Below are positions 14,003-21,616 of a stretch of DNA of 26,892 nt, piece after piece. The number at the start of each line of letters is the position of its first letter. The first letter of the stretch is position 1. Source of the DNA: Patescibacteria group bacterium (GTDB lineage: Bacteria; Patescibacteriota; Minisyncoccia; Phycocordibacterales; UBA9973); the NCBI GenBank assembly GCA_018813625.1, contig JAHJBA010000050.1, forward strand, positions 1 to 26,892, given 5' to 3'. Both the position numbers and the translations under genes were made by a program. The notes under the pieces are model-generated. The model did not search any database. It was not told the DNA's origin and saw only the letters and a program-made list of their open reading frames with translations.

Positions 14003-14197
14003 ATGAAAACTTTCCGCAATTTTTTTTCCTTTTTAAGGAAGATAAACAGCAGATTATTGGCTTTCTCCGAACGTACCAGAGAAAGGGATACCATAATTAT
14101 TACTTTAATATTTAAGGTAATTTTTTTGGGAATACCAGTTTTGTTTATTGTTCTTGGAGGCCTGTACTACATGTTTCTGCCCTTCATTGAGTATTAA
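14003..14197 (+). CDS. 64-residue single-pass membrane protein, function unknown
   Basis: The N-terminal half is basic (MKTFRNFFSFLRKINSR, then SERTRERD) and is followed by one long hydrophobic segment, about residues 31-60 (IIITLIFKVIFLGIPVLF onward). This predicts a cytoplasmic N-terminus and a single membrane span. It lies directly behind the perfect sigma-70 promoter and 16 bases before a second small membrane protein, with a terminator after the pair. I considered SecE because of its size and topology, but the conserved SecE residues and the nusG context are missing. Not recognised. Confidence 0.65.
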   Translation: MKTFRNFFSFLRKINSRLLAFSERTRERDTIIITLIFKVIFLGIPVLFIVLGGLYYMFLPFIEY

Positions 14198-14213
14198 CCT
14201 TTTAAAAAAATTT

Positions 14214-14342
14214 ATGGAAAAGATTAAAAGTTTGGAAGAGGAAGCTTCCCGAAGAAAAAAAAGCGCCATTGGTGCGACCATCCTTTTTGGGATAATTCTT
14301 GTTATGGGGACATTTATTATTTTGTTTCCATTACTTGAATAA
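14214..14342 (+). CDS. 42-residue single-pass membrane protein, function unknown
   Basis: The ATG at 14214 opens a 42-residue frame: a charged N-terminus (MEKIKSLEEEASRRKKSA) then one hydrophobic helix (IGATILFGIILVMGTFIIL) reaching nearly to the end. An upstream in-frame ATG at 14148 overlaps the previous gene and is not preferred. The stop at 14340-14342 abuts a bidirectional terminator. It is probably co-transcribed with the 64-residue protein from the consensus promoter. No family recognised. Confidence 0.6.
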   Translation: MEKIKSLEEEASRRKKSAIGATILFGIILVMGTFIILFPLLE

Positions 14343-14370
14343 AAAAACGCGAGTTAGCTCGCGTTTTTAT
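14343..14370. terminator. Bidirectional intrinsic terminator
   Basis: AAAAACGCGAG (14343-14353) and CTCGCGTTTTT (14358-14368) form a perfect 11-bp stem with loop TTAG, with A- and T-runs on either side. It ends the small membrane protein pair and the convergent DD-peptidase/CapA gene (stop at 14371). Confidence 0.93.
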
Positions 14371-16263
14371 TTATTCAATTTTTTGGAATTCTTGGAACTT
14401 AATACTTTCTTCTTTACCATTTATTATTTTTTCCGGCTGGAAAACATTACTTAAGTTAACCGTATTTTTTTTAACTGTCATTGCACCTCCCTTGTTTAAC
14501 TTTATTTCCAATAGCATTCCCTGCATTGTGTCTTTTGAAAAATATTGGTCAAAAATCAAGTTACCCAAAGAGTAGGCGATGAAACCATTTTTATATACTT
14601 CGGTGTCTTCCACGACATGAGGATGTGTGCCGATAACTATTTTTGCACCATTATCTATCGCCTTGTGTGCTAAAAATTCTTGCCTGCTATTGTGTTCCTT
14701 TTCATATTCTTCTCCGAAATGAAATGAGACTATCAAGTGGTCAACCTGCCTAGAAGCATTTTGTATTATTTCTTCAAAACGCGGATTGCTTGTTAAAAGA
14801 AGTCCAGCTTGGTTTTCACCTGCTTTCATATTGTTTGGACCATTATCTCCGAATCCCAAGTATCCTATTTTTATCCCGTATTTTTCTATAACAACTGGCT
14901 GTTCGGCTTCGTCCTTATTTACTCCTCCTCCCGTGTAAAATATTTCATTTTCTTTTAATCTAGACAGAGTATCGGCATAGGCATTGTATCCCCAGTCGCC
15001 AACATGGTTATTTGCTACGGAAAGTACATCAAAGCCTACGGCCTTTAATGCTGGTATAACGGATGGGTCCATTCTAAAAGAGTACAAATTATGTTGATCT
15101 TGTCCTTGGTCAGACGCTGGTCCTTCTAAATTGGCGAAGACGATATCTGCATTTCTTAGGACGTCTAGATTTTCAAATAATATGGAATAGTCTCCTCCGA
15201 AATTTTTTATAACGGAATTTTTTACCCCGCGGTCAAGCATTATATCCCCTCCAAAAAGAAGGGTCACAAAGGTTGGCTCAGCTTCTTCTAGTACTCCCTC
15301 TTTTTGCTTAATCCAGGCCATTTCGGCATCGCTCTCCACTCCATAATAAATATTCTTTTTTATATAACTTAAAATACTACTTACATCTTTATATCGATCA
15401 GGGCTTCTTAGTACTATTATTCCAATGTTTCGCATTCCGGATTCACTAATCGGAATTGAAAAGATAGACAGAGCCGTCTGCTTGGATTCGTCTATAAATC
15501 CTCTTTTTCCTCCTATATATCCCTCGAAATTTAAAAATTGGCTGTTATTAAACCATGTATGTATTTTATTACTGAAACTTTTTTTTGTCGTAATTTTTAG
15601 GAGGTCTGGTTTATTTGATTTTAAATATTTTGCAAACTTGAAGAGATCAAAAACAGTCGATTTATTGTTTTCTGATAGTCCACTTGGGTCCGAAAAGGAA
15701 GTTGAAAGCATTTCTAAATCTTTTGATTTTTCGTTCATTTTTTCTATAAAGATGTCTCGTCCAGATTGTTCAGCAAGCGCTTCTGCTGCGTCATTACTTG
15801 ACTCAAGCAACAGGGGATATATCAGATCCCCAGTTTTGATTTTTTCGTTTAAACGCAAGTTTCCGTTCTCCCCATATGTTGCCAGGACTTTCTTTGATAT
15901 TTTTGCGACTTCTTCTTCATCTTGAATTTCCTCGGAAATCACAGCTGTCATGAGTTTTGAGACTGAAGCAATAGGAAATTCTTGATTTTTATTTTTTTCC
16001 AAGATTATCTCTCCGGTATCTAGATCTCCGATTAAATATGCCTCAGCTTTTATTATTGGTTGTTTAGTTGGGTCTTTTATAAAATAAAATAGTTTTGGTT
16101 CATCGATGGATTCTTCTTTTTTGGGGGCTGTGTCTGTATCTATTTGAGACAACCTTTCATAACCTACTGTTTTGCTGACTGCGAAAACAAGGAAAACCCC
16201 AATTGCTATCGAAAGAATCATCCAAAAAATATATTTCAATTTTGACCTTAATCTGTAGTTCAT
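14371..16263 (-). CDS. Membrane-anchored fusion of a D,D-carboxypeptidase-like (S11) domain and a CapA/PgsA metallophosphoesterase-like domain
   Basis: The protein has 630 residues. An N-terminal membrane anchor (about 11-30) is followed by a peptidase S11/PBP5-like domain (about 70-305) with SxxK at Ser100-Lys103 (SVSK), SxN at 155-157 (SSN) and KRG at 253-255 where KTG is usual. This family trims D-Ala from peptidoglycan stem peptides outside the membrane. From about 332 a complete CapA (PGA_cap) domain follows: GGDIMLDRG, FANLEGP, VANNHVGDWG, HFGEEYE, GTHPHVVED and SLGNLIFDQ. CapA-type proteins are linked to poly-gamma-glutamate capsule assembly and related surface polymers. The frame is continuous, so this is one polypeptide. 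It is divergent from rpsP. The substrate of either half is not known. Confidence 0.88.
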   Translation of the reverse strand: MNYRLRSKLKYIFWMILSIAIGVFLVFAVSKTVGYERLSQIDTDTAPKKEESIDEPKLFYFIKDPTKQPIIKAEAYLIGDLDTGEIILEKNKNQEFPIASVSKLMTAVISEEIQDEEEVAKISKKVLATYGENGNLRLNEKIKTGDLIYPLLLESSNDAAEALAEQSGRDIFIEKMNEKSKDLEMLSTSFSDPSGLSENNKSTVFDLFKFAKYLKSNKPDLLKITTKKSFSNKIHTWFNNSQFLNFEGYIGGKRGFIDESKQTALSIFSIPISESGMRNIGIIVLRSPDRYKDVSSILSYIKKNIYYGVESDAEMAWIKQKEGVLEEAEPTFVTLLFGGDIMLDRGVKNSVIKNFGGDYSILFENLDVLRNADIVFANLEGPASDQGQDQHNLYSFRMDPSVIPALKAVGFDVLSVANNHVGDWGYNAYADTLSRLKENEIFYTGGGVNKDEAEQPVVIEKYGIKIGYLGFGDNGPNNMKAGENQAGLLLTSNPRFEEIIQNASRQVDHLIVSFHFGEEYEKEHNSRQEFLAHKAIDNGAKIVIGTHPHVVEDTEVYKNGFIAYSLGNLIFDQYFSKDTMQGMLLEIKLNKGGAMTVKKNTVNLSNVFQPEKIINGKEESIKFQEFQKIE

Positions 16264-16286
16264 TTTAATACGAAATCTATCTTTCT

Positions 16287-16295
16287 AATATAACA
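16287..16295 (-). promoter_or_regulatory. Extended -10 promoter of the DD-peptidase/CapA gene
   Basis: The minus strand reads TGTTATATT, of the form TG-N-TATATT, 24 bases before the ATG, predicting a leader of about 17 bases. Confidence 0.45.
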
Positions 16296-16320
16296 TATTG
16301 TTTGCCTTTTAAAATCTTTA

Positions 16321-16329
16321 TGCTAATAT
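16321..16329 (+). promoter_or_regulatory. Extended -10 promoter of rpsP
   Basis: TGCTAATAT ends 7 bases before the A of the rpsP ATG, the usual distance to a transcription start. This predicts an exactly leaderless mRNA. Confidence 0.55.
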
Positions 16330-16335
16330 GAAGCT

Positions 16336-16644
16336 ATGTTAAAAATAAGATTACAGAGGATAGGAAGGAAAAATGATCCAGCGTTTCGTGCGGTTTTGAC
16401 CGATTCCAAAAATAGCACTAAAAGCGGAAAATTTTTAGAGATAGTAGGAACCTATAACCCAAAAGTCGGCGAAGCTAATTTTAAGGCAGACAGGATAAAG
16501 TATTGGATTTCGAAGGGAGCAAAACTTTCCGACACAATGCATAATTTTTTAGTGCATCAAAAAATTATTGAAGGTAAGAAAGTAAATGTGTTATCTAAGA
16601 AGAGGCCTACCTTAAAGAGGAAAGAGTTGAAGGCTAAAAAGTAA
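16336..16644 (+). CDS. rpsP: 30S ribosomal protein bS16
   Basis: This is a 102-residue small-subunit protein. The opening MLKIRLQRIGRKNDPAFRAV and the block FLEIVGTYNPK near 34-44 are characteristic of bS16, as is the stretch RIKYWISKGAKLSDT near 54-68. The C-terminus is lysine-rich. It heads the classical rpsP-khpA-trmD order, but rimM is not present between khpA and trmD and rplS does not follow trmD. The start is fixed by the conserved N-terminus and the -10 box 7 bases before it. Confidence 0.95.
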   Translation: MLKIRLQRIGRKNDPAFRAVLTDSKNSTKSGKFLEIVGTYNPKVGEANFKADRIKYWISKGAKLSDTMHNFLVHQKIIEGKKVNVLSKKRPTLKRKELKAKK

Positions 16645-16645
16645 C

Positions 16646-16675
16646 TTGCCCCGCCACGGCGGGGTGAAGTATAAT
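16646..16675 (+). promoter_or_regulatory. Candidate khpA promoter with a palindrome in the spacer
   Basis: TTGCCC (16646-16651, four of six consensus bases) and TATAAT (16670-16675) are 18 bases apart. The perfect palindromic hairpin CCCCGCCACGGCGGGG (16649-16664) fills most of the gap. It could be an operator, or an RNA hairpin at the 3' end of the rpsP message; no T-run follows it, so it is not a standard terminator. Confidence 0.5.
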
Positions 16676-16735
16676 TGTATAAGCAGTTATTTGGTCGTAA
16701 CACTGCATTGATTAAAAATATTTTTTCTGAACACT

Positions 16736-17059
16736 ATGCAAGACGCTGATAAGGATTTTCTTGAGTATGTAGTTAAAGCTCTAGTAGATAATCCGAATGA
16801 TGTAAAAATTGATCGTTCTGTTGACGAAATGGGAGTACTCATTAGTCTTACGGTTAATCCTGCCGACATGGGAAAGATTATCGGAAGGATGGGCAATACT
16901 GCAAAAGCTATTCGAACCCTTCTGAGGATCATTGGCATGAAGAATAATGCCCGTGTGAACTTGAAGATTAACGAACCAGAAGGTGGGGCAAGGCCTACGA
17001 ATCCTGAAAGTTCAACTAAGACTGTTGATCAGGCCATGGAGGACTTGAAGGGAATATAA
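16736..17059 (+). CDS. khpA: KH-domain RNA-binding protein KhpA
   Basis: This 107-residue protein contains a single type II KH domain with the RNA-binding GxxG loop as GRMG at residues 50-53, in the context NPADMGKIIGRMGNTAKAIR. The order rpsP-khpA-trmD is the standard location. KhpA binds RNA, often with KhpB/Jag, and affects cell division and sRNA-linked regulation in Gram-positive bacteria. A polar C-terminal extension (about 80-107, EGGARPTNPESSTKT) goes beyond the usual 75-80 residue KhpA. A strong terminator follows. Confidence 0.92.
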   Translation: MQDADKDFLEYVVKALVDNPNDVKIDRSVDEMGVLISLTVNPADMGKIIGRMGNTAKAIRTLLRIIGMKNNARVNLKINEPEGGARPTNPESSTKTVDQAMEDLKGI

Positions 17060-17074
17060 TAAGAATCGAAAAAC

Positions 17075-17102
17075 AAAAAAATCCCCTTAGGGGGATTTTT
17101 TT
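17075..17102 (+). terminator. Intrinsic terminator after khpA
   Basis: An AT-CCCC / GGGG-AT stem (17081-17096) with loop TTAG is extended by A-T pairs from 17075 and ends in a T-run to 17102. It separates khpA from trmD, which has its own -10 just downstream. Confidence 0.9.
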
Positions 17103-17108
17103 GTTTTG

Positions 17109-17117
17109 TGTTATTAT
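17109..17117 (+). promoter_or_regulatory. Extended -10 promoter of trmD
   Basis: TGTTATTAT ends 7 bases before the trmD ATG, predicting an exactly leaderless transcript. Confidence 0.55.
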
Positions 17118-17123
17118 ATTTTT

Positions 17124-17786
17124 ATGCATTTCCATATAATTACAATTTTTCCGGAGAGTTTTGATTCATATTTGAATGAGTCTATTATTGGGCGTGCGAT
17201 AAAAAACAAGCATATTTTAGTTAAATTTTATAATCCTAGAGATTTTGTGAAGGATAAAAATAAAACTGGCCATAAACCAGTGGACGATAGACCTTATGGT
17301 GGAGGTCCCGGAATGGTAATGCGTGCCGAGCCAATATTAAAAGCAGTAATGAAAGCCTTAAGTACAATAAAAAATAAAAACAAAAAAGTTCTTGTAGTTA
17401 ATTTTATTCCAGATGCAGAAAAATTTACTACAAGTTTTGCCAAGAAAGTTTCAAAAAAATACACGGATTTAATTTTAATTTGTGGGAGATATGAGGGGAT
17501 TGATGCTAGAGTCGATAAAATTTTAAGAACAAAAAAAATCTCAATAGGAGATTATGTATTAACTGGTGGAGAGGTCCCCGCCATGATTTTAGTAGACTGT
17601 ATTTCTCGCCAAATTCCTGGGGTGCTAGGTAAATACGAATCTCTCGAAGAAGAACGTATTTCCTCAAGCGAAGTTTATACTCGTCCGGAAGTTTTGAAAT
17701 ACAAGAAAAAAAATTATAGAGTCCCCAAAGTCCTGCTTTCAGGCGATCATAAAAAAATTGAAAACTGGAAAAATAAAAAACCTTAA
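17124..17786 (+). CDS. trmD: tRNA (guanine-37-N1)-methyltransferase
   Basis: This 220-residue SPOUT-class methyltransferase makes m1G37 next to the anticodon from S-adenosylmethionine. Conserved motifs are DDRPYGGGPGMVM near 58-70, LICGRYEGIDARVD near 114-127 and the trefoil-knot SAM site SIGDYVLTGGEVPAMILVD near 138-156. The C-terminal tRNA-facing end (YTRPEVLKYKKKNYRVPKVL, then SGDHKKIENWK) is present but short, so the protein is at the small end of the family (about 240). I chose the ATG at 17124 (MHFHIITIFPESFDSY), which matches the family start, over a TTG at 17106 that overlaps the -10. Confidence 0.96.
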   Translation: MHFHIITIFPESFDSYLNESIIGRAIKNKHILVKFYNPRDFVKDKNKTGHKPVDDRPYGGGPGMVMRAEPILKAVMKALSTIKNKNKKVLVVNFIPDAEKFTTSFAKKVSKKYTDLILICGRYEGIDARVDKILRTKKISIGDYVLTGGEVPAMILVDCISRQIPGVLGKYESLEEERISSSEVYTRPEVLKYKKKNYRVPKVLLSGDHKKIENWKNKKP

Positions 17787-17806
17787 GATTTACAAAAGGT
17801 TTTTTG
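17775..17806. terminator. Weak bidirectional terminator between trmD and the convergent small gene
   Basis: AAAAAACCTT (17775-17784) pairs with AAGGTTTTTT (17796-17805) around an 11-base loop. It includes the end of trmD and the end of the minus-strand gene (stop at 17790-17792). It has few G-C pairs but A- and T-runs on both sides. Confidence 0.65.
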
Positions 17807-18140
17807 GTGGTTTTGGGTTGGTGTTTTTATTCTTAGCATACCCAAATACTTCATTCATCTTTTTATGGAAAATTTTCCTTAATTTTATTTTTAAGGAAAA
17901 CAAAAAAAAGGGTACTACTATTTTAACAAAAACAAAAGGACCCTCAATTCTTATCTGCCCATAAATCATTTTTAGGACTTTTCTTTTTATGAGGAAGTTG
18001 AAATGACAGACATCGCCGTCCCATTTTTCTTCCATGTTTAAAATTAACTTATTGGACCCATTGACTACTTCAGTAAGAAGCAATTTTGCCCTTTCAGAGA
18101 CCTGTTTTCTTGCAAGAAAATGGTAAAACTCTATCTTCAT
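17790..18140 (-). CDS. Small conserved-type protein, possibly polyhydroxyalkanoic-acid-system-like (PF09650-type)
   Basis: This 116-residue protein has no signal peptide. The layout (a helix ending SERAKLLLTEVV, then EEKWDGDVCHFNFLIKRK, GQIRIEGPFVFVKIVVP and FFLFSLKIKLRKIFHKK) resembles the small PF09650 family annotated as a polyhydroxyalkanoic acid system protein. There too a W-x-G-D strand is followed by G-x-I-x-I and an LPF-type hydrophobic stretch before a basic helix. The resemblance is by eye and weak. The C-terminal tail (KNKNTNPKPPKNLL) is encoded across the shared terminator. An extended -10 lies upstream. PHA storage is not expected in such a reduced genome, so no function should be read from the family name. 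Confidence 0.6.
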   Translation of the reverse strand: MKIEFYHFLARKQVSERAKLLLTEVVNGSNKLILNMEEKWDGDVCHFNFLIKRKVLKMIYGQIRIEGPFVFVKIVVPFFLFSLKIKLRKIFHKKMNEVFGYAKNKNTNPKPPKNLL

Positions 18141-18168
18141 AATGATTTATTTTTTAAAGATTTTTAAG

Positions 18169-18177
18169 AGTATATCA
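18169..18177 (-). promoter_or_regulatory. Extended -10 promoter of the small minus-strand gene
   Basis: The minus strand reads TGATATACT, 29 bases before the ATG at 18140, giving a predicted leader of about 22 bases. Confidence 0.45.
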
Positions 18178-18218
18178 CATTGTTAAGAAATAGTTTAATT
18201 AATATCCACAGAATATAT

Positions 18219-18246
18219 TTGACAAAAAGTGCATTATGAGTATACT
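18219..18246 (+). promoter_or_regulatory. rpoB-rpoC promoter
   Basis: TTGACA (18219-18224), a 16-base spacer and TATACT (18241-18246), with a TG two bases before the -10. It would start transcription near 18253 and give a leader of about 160 bases, by far the longest in the window. Confidence 0.75.
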
Positions 18247-18252
18247 CAGTTT

Positions 18253-18415
18253 GATTGATAGATTGAGTTTCGGATGTACTCCTTTGCATTTTTATTAATA
18301 AAGCCTTATGGCATTAAGTTAATTTAGTATCCGAAATAAATAAAAAACTAAGAAAACGCCTTGTGTTTTCTTTTGCGTTATTTTTGTTTATTTTGTGATT
18401 TTTAGTAAGTATATT
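18253..18415 (+). promoter_or_regulatory. Structured 5' leader of rpoB
   Basis: This stretch has no gene but several stems. TTTCGGAT (18268-18275) pairs with ATCCGAAA (18329-18336) and encloses TTAAT (18295-18299) with ATTAA (18313-18317), capped by GCC-TTAT-GGC. Downstream, AAGAAAAC (18350-18357) pairs with GTTTTCTT (18365-18372). A competing pair, AACGC (18355-18359) with GCGTT (18375-18379), shares the same left-hand bases. The layout suggests a regulatory leader, perhaps an attenuator. It matches no riboswitch class I recognise. Confidence 0.5.
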
Positions 18416-21400
18416 ATGCAAAAAGAAACAAAGCATCCGAAGAAGTATTTTTCCAGATACAAGAAGCCTCTCATAGAATTTCCTAATTTAATAGAAGCCC
18501 AAGTTAAATCATTCAAGTGGTTGATAGAAGAAGGGATAAAGGAGGTTTTTAAAGAATTTTCTCCAATAGCGGATTATTCTGGAAAAAAATTCAACCTAGA
18601 ATTTACCTCTTTCTCTCTCGGTGAACCAAAATATGATGAAAATCACGCAAAAATAAATAAACTTTCTTATGAAGGGTTTCTTAAGGCTCGTGTAAAATTA
18701 ATCAATAAAGCGATAGGAACCTCCAAGGAGCAGGAAATTTTTATGTCCGAGCTTCCATTAATGACGTCTCATGGCACTTTTATCATAAACGGTGTAGAGC
18801 GAGTTATTGTTCCACAACTTGCGCGATCTTTCGGAGTTTTTTTTACGGAATCTGAAAATAAAGGCAAGAGGTACTTTGGTGCAAAAATAATCCCAGCTCG
18901 TGGAGTTTGGATTGAAATAGAATCAGAAGCTGATGGAGGAATTTATATAAGGATAGACAAGAAGAGAAAGTTTCCTGCTACGACTCTCCTTCGTGCTATG
19001 GGTCTTGCTACTGACGAAGAGATGTTAAAAGCATTTGGCAAAAGTTCAGTTTATGATGAAGCCATAAAGGGTTGTTTGTCAAAAGATACGGCAAAGAAGC
19101 TAGATGATGCATATGTTGAAATATACAAGCGTTTAAGAGATGGCGATATGGCAACTGCTGAAAACGCTAAAGAATTTTTTAATAACTTATTTACCCCTGA
19201 AAGGTATGATCTTTCTCCGGTTGGGCGATTTAGGTTTAATAAGCGTTTTGGTAAAAGCATGGAGGAGGAGGAACTCGCCCGTAGAACAATTTCCAAGGAG
19301 GATTTAGTGACTATTCTTACTAACATTATAGACTTAAACAATACACCTAATGCCAAGGCTGATGATATTGACCATTTAGGTCAGAGGCGTGTTCGTTTTG
19401 TTGGGGAGATGCTTCAACAAAAAGTTCGCACTGGGATGATGCAAATAAAGAGAAATATTCAGGACAAAATGTCAACTATTGATGTTAATACGGCCATGCC
19501 AATACAGATTATAAATCAGCGCCCTCTTCAAGCTCGCATAAAAGAGTTTTTCACAACAAATCAACTTTCGCAATTTATGGCACAGGAAAATGTGCTTTAT
19601 GAAATGGAACATTTACGTACACTTTCTGCCCTGGGCCCCGGAGGCCTTACTCGCGAGCGTGCAGGCCTCGAAGTCCGTGACGTTCATCCTTCACATTATG
19701 GGAGAGTTTGTCCGATTCATACGCCCGAAGGTCCTAATATTGGACTTATTCTACATATTTCCACATACGCGAAGATAAATGATTTTGGGATTATAGAGAC
19801 TCCTTATGTAAAAGTAAAAAATGGGAAAATAACTGGTGAAATTGTTTATTTAAACGCACTCGAAGAGGAAAAATATAATATAGCTCACGCTGGTATTCCC
19901 TATGATGAGTCTGGAAAAATAACGGAAGAAAAAGTTGAAGCAAGAATTAAAACACAGCCGGGTATGATTTCCCGCGATGAAGTTGATTTTATAGATGTTG
20001 CAACCAATCAAGCATTTTCTCTTGCAACTTCTCTTATTCCATTTTTGGAGCACAATGATGCGAACCGTGCTCTCATGGGATCTAATATGCAGAAGCAAGC
20101 TGTCCCTTGTGTTCTTCCTGAAGCGCCTCTTGTCGCAACGGGCATTGAGGAATTAGTATCTCGTGATTCTGGCAGGCTGGTTGTTTCAGAAGAAGACGGA
20201 GTAGTTTCATATTTGGATGCGAGAAAAATAATAGTTAAGGGAAAAAATGAAAAAACTTACCCACTCGTTAATTTTTTGAGAAACAATAATTTTTCTACTT
20301 TTCATCAAAGGCCCGCGGTTGGCGTTGGAGACAAAGTAAAAAAAGGAGATATTTTGGCTGACACTTCTAGTACTGTGAGCGGACAAGTTTCTCTCGGACA
20401 GAATATTTTTGTTGCTTTTTTGTCATGGGCTGGATCTAACTATGAGGATGCGATAATTATTTCCGAAAGATTGGTTAAAAACAGTAAATTTACTTCTGTC
20501 TATGTTGAGGAGTTCATTAGTGTTGTTCGTGATACAAAGCTCGGTCCGGAAATTACTACTCGTGATATTCCAAATGTTGGTGAATTGAAACTAAAGGATC
20601 TGGACGAAGATGGGGTTGTCCGCATTGGGGCGGAGGTCCGTGAAAATGATATTTTGGTTGGAAAAATAACTCCCAAAGGGGAGAGTGAGCTCACTCCAGA
20701 GGAGCGCTTGCTTCGTTCTATTTTTGCGGAGAAGGCACGAGATGTAAAGATACTTCTTTGCGCATGGAGCACGGGAAGAGAGGGCGTGTTGTTAATGTTA
20801 AAATTTTCTCCCGTGATTTGGGCCATAATCTTGAAGCAGGAATTATCAAAAAAATAGTAATTGAAGTTGCTCAGATAAGGAATATTTCTGTAGGAGATAA
20901 ACTTTCGGGGCGACATGGAAACAAGGGTGTTATATCGACAGTTCTTCCGGAAGAAGATATGCCATATACTGCAGATGGAATTCCAGTTGATATTATACTC
21001 TCGCCATTAGGGGTTCCTTCTCGTATGAACTTGGGTCAAATTTTAGAAATACATCTTGGCATGGCTGCAAACTCTTTGAATTATCAAGCAATTGTTCCAC
21101 CTTTTTTGGGGCCTAAACAAGAAGAAATAAGCGAACAACTGAAGGAGGCTGGTTTTCCGGAGAATGGAAAGATAAAACTTTTTGATGGACGTACAGGAGA
21201 TCCATTCGAGCAGGATGTTGCTGTTGGTTATATGTATATGCTTAAACTCCATCACATGGTGGAAGATAAAATACACATGCGTTCCATTGGTCCTTACTCT
21301 CTTATTACACAGCAACCTCTTGGCGGAAAGGCCCAAGGCGGAGGGCAGAGATTCGGAGAGATGGAAGTATGGGCACTAGAGGGCTATGGAGCTGCTTACA

Positions 21401-21591
21401 CCTTGCGTGAAATGCTCACTATTAAGTCTGACGATATAATGGGTCGCTCGCAGACATTTGATTCTATTATTAAAAACGAAACGATTAAATCTCCCAATTC
21501 CCCAGCATCATTTAATGTAATGCTAAATTATTTACGAGGTCTTGCTCTTGATGTGAGCTTAAATAGATCTTTTGGTAGAGACGTGGAGTAG
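18416..21591 (+). CDS. rpoB: RNA polymerase beta subunit, interrupted by a one-base frameshift near 20746
   Basis: The first frame runs 18416-20857, but family sequence stops at about 20746 (AEKARDVK) and gives way to unrelated residues. The correct continuation (DTSLRMEHGKRGRVVNVK) is in the -1 frame from 20746 to the TAG at 21589-21591. Joined, the protein has about 1058 residues, a plausible compact RpoB. Landmarks: GTFIINGVERVIVPQLARS, the rifampicin region (SQFMAQENVLYEMEHLRT, LSALGPGGLTRERAG), HPSHYGRVCPIHTPEGPNIG, SVGDKLSGRHGNKGVIS and LGGKAQGGGQRFGEMEVWAL. I chose the ATG at 18416 (MQKETKHPKKYFSRYKK) over a GTG at 18395. RpoB forms the RNA polymerase catalytic core with RpoC, which starts 26 bases on. 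No Shine-Dalgarno is seen. Confidence 0.93.
20744..20751 (+). other. Frameshift site in rpoB
   Basis: The sequence GTAAAGAT has three A bases where restoring the conserved EKA-x-DVKDTSLR motif needs four (GTA-AAA-GAT). One missing A at 20746-20748 explains the break fully. It is most simply a sequencing, consensus or assembly error. No X-XXY-YYZ slippery heptamer is present. Confidence 0.9.
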
Positions 21592-21616
21592 AAATTAAAA
21601 ATAAAAAATAAAGCTT

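Noticed and set aside
14003..14197. SecE for the 64-residue membrane protein
   Set aside because: Size and topology fit, but conserved SecE residues and the nusG/rplK context are missing.
20744..20757. Programmed -1 ribosomal frameshifting in rpoB
   Set aside because: No slippery heptamer or strong downstream structure is visible, and restoring one A to a short A-run explains the break; an error is more likely.
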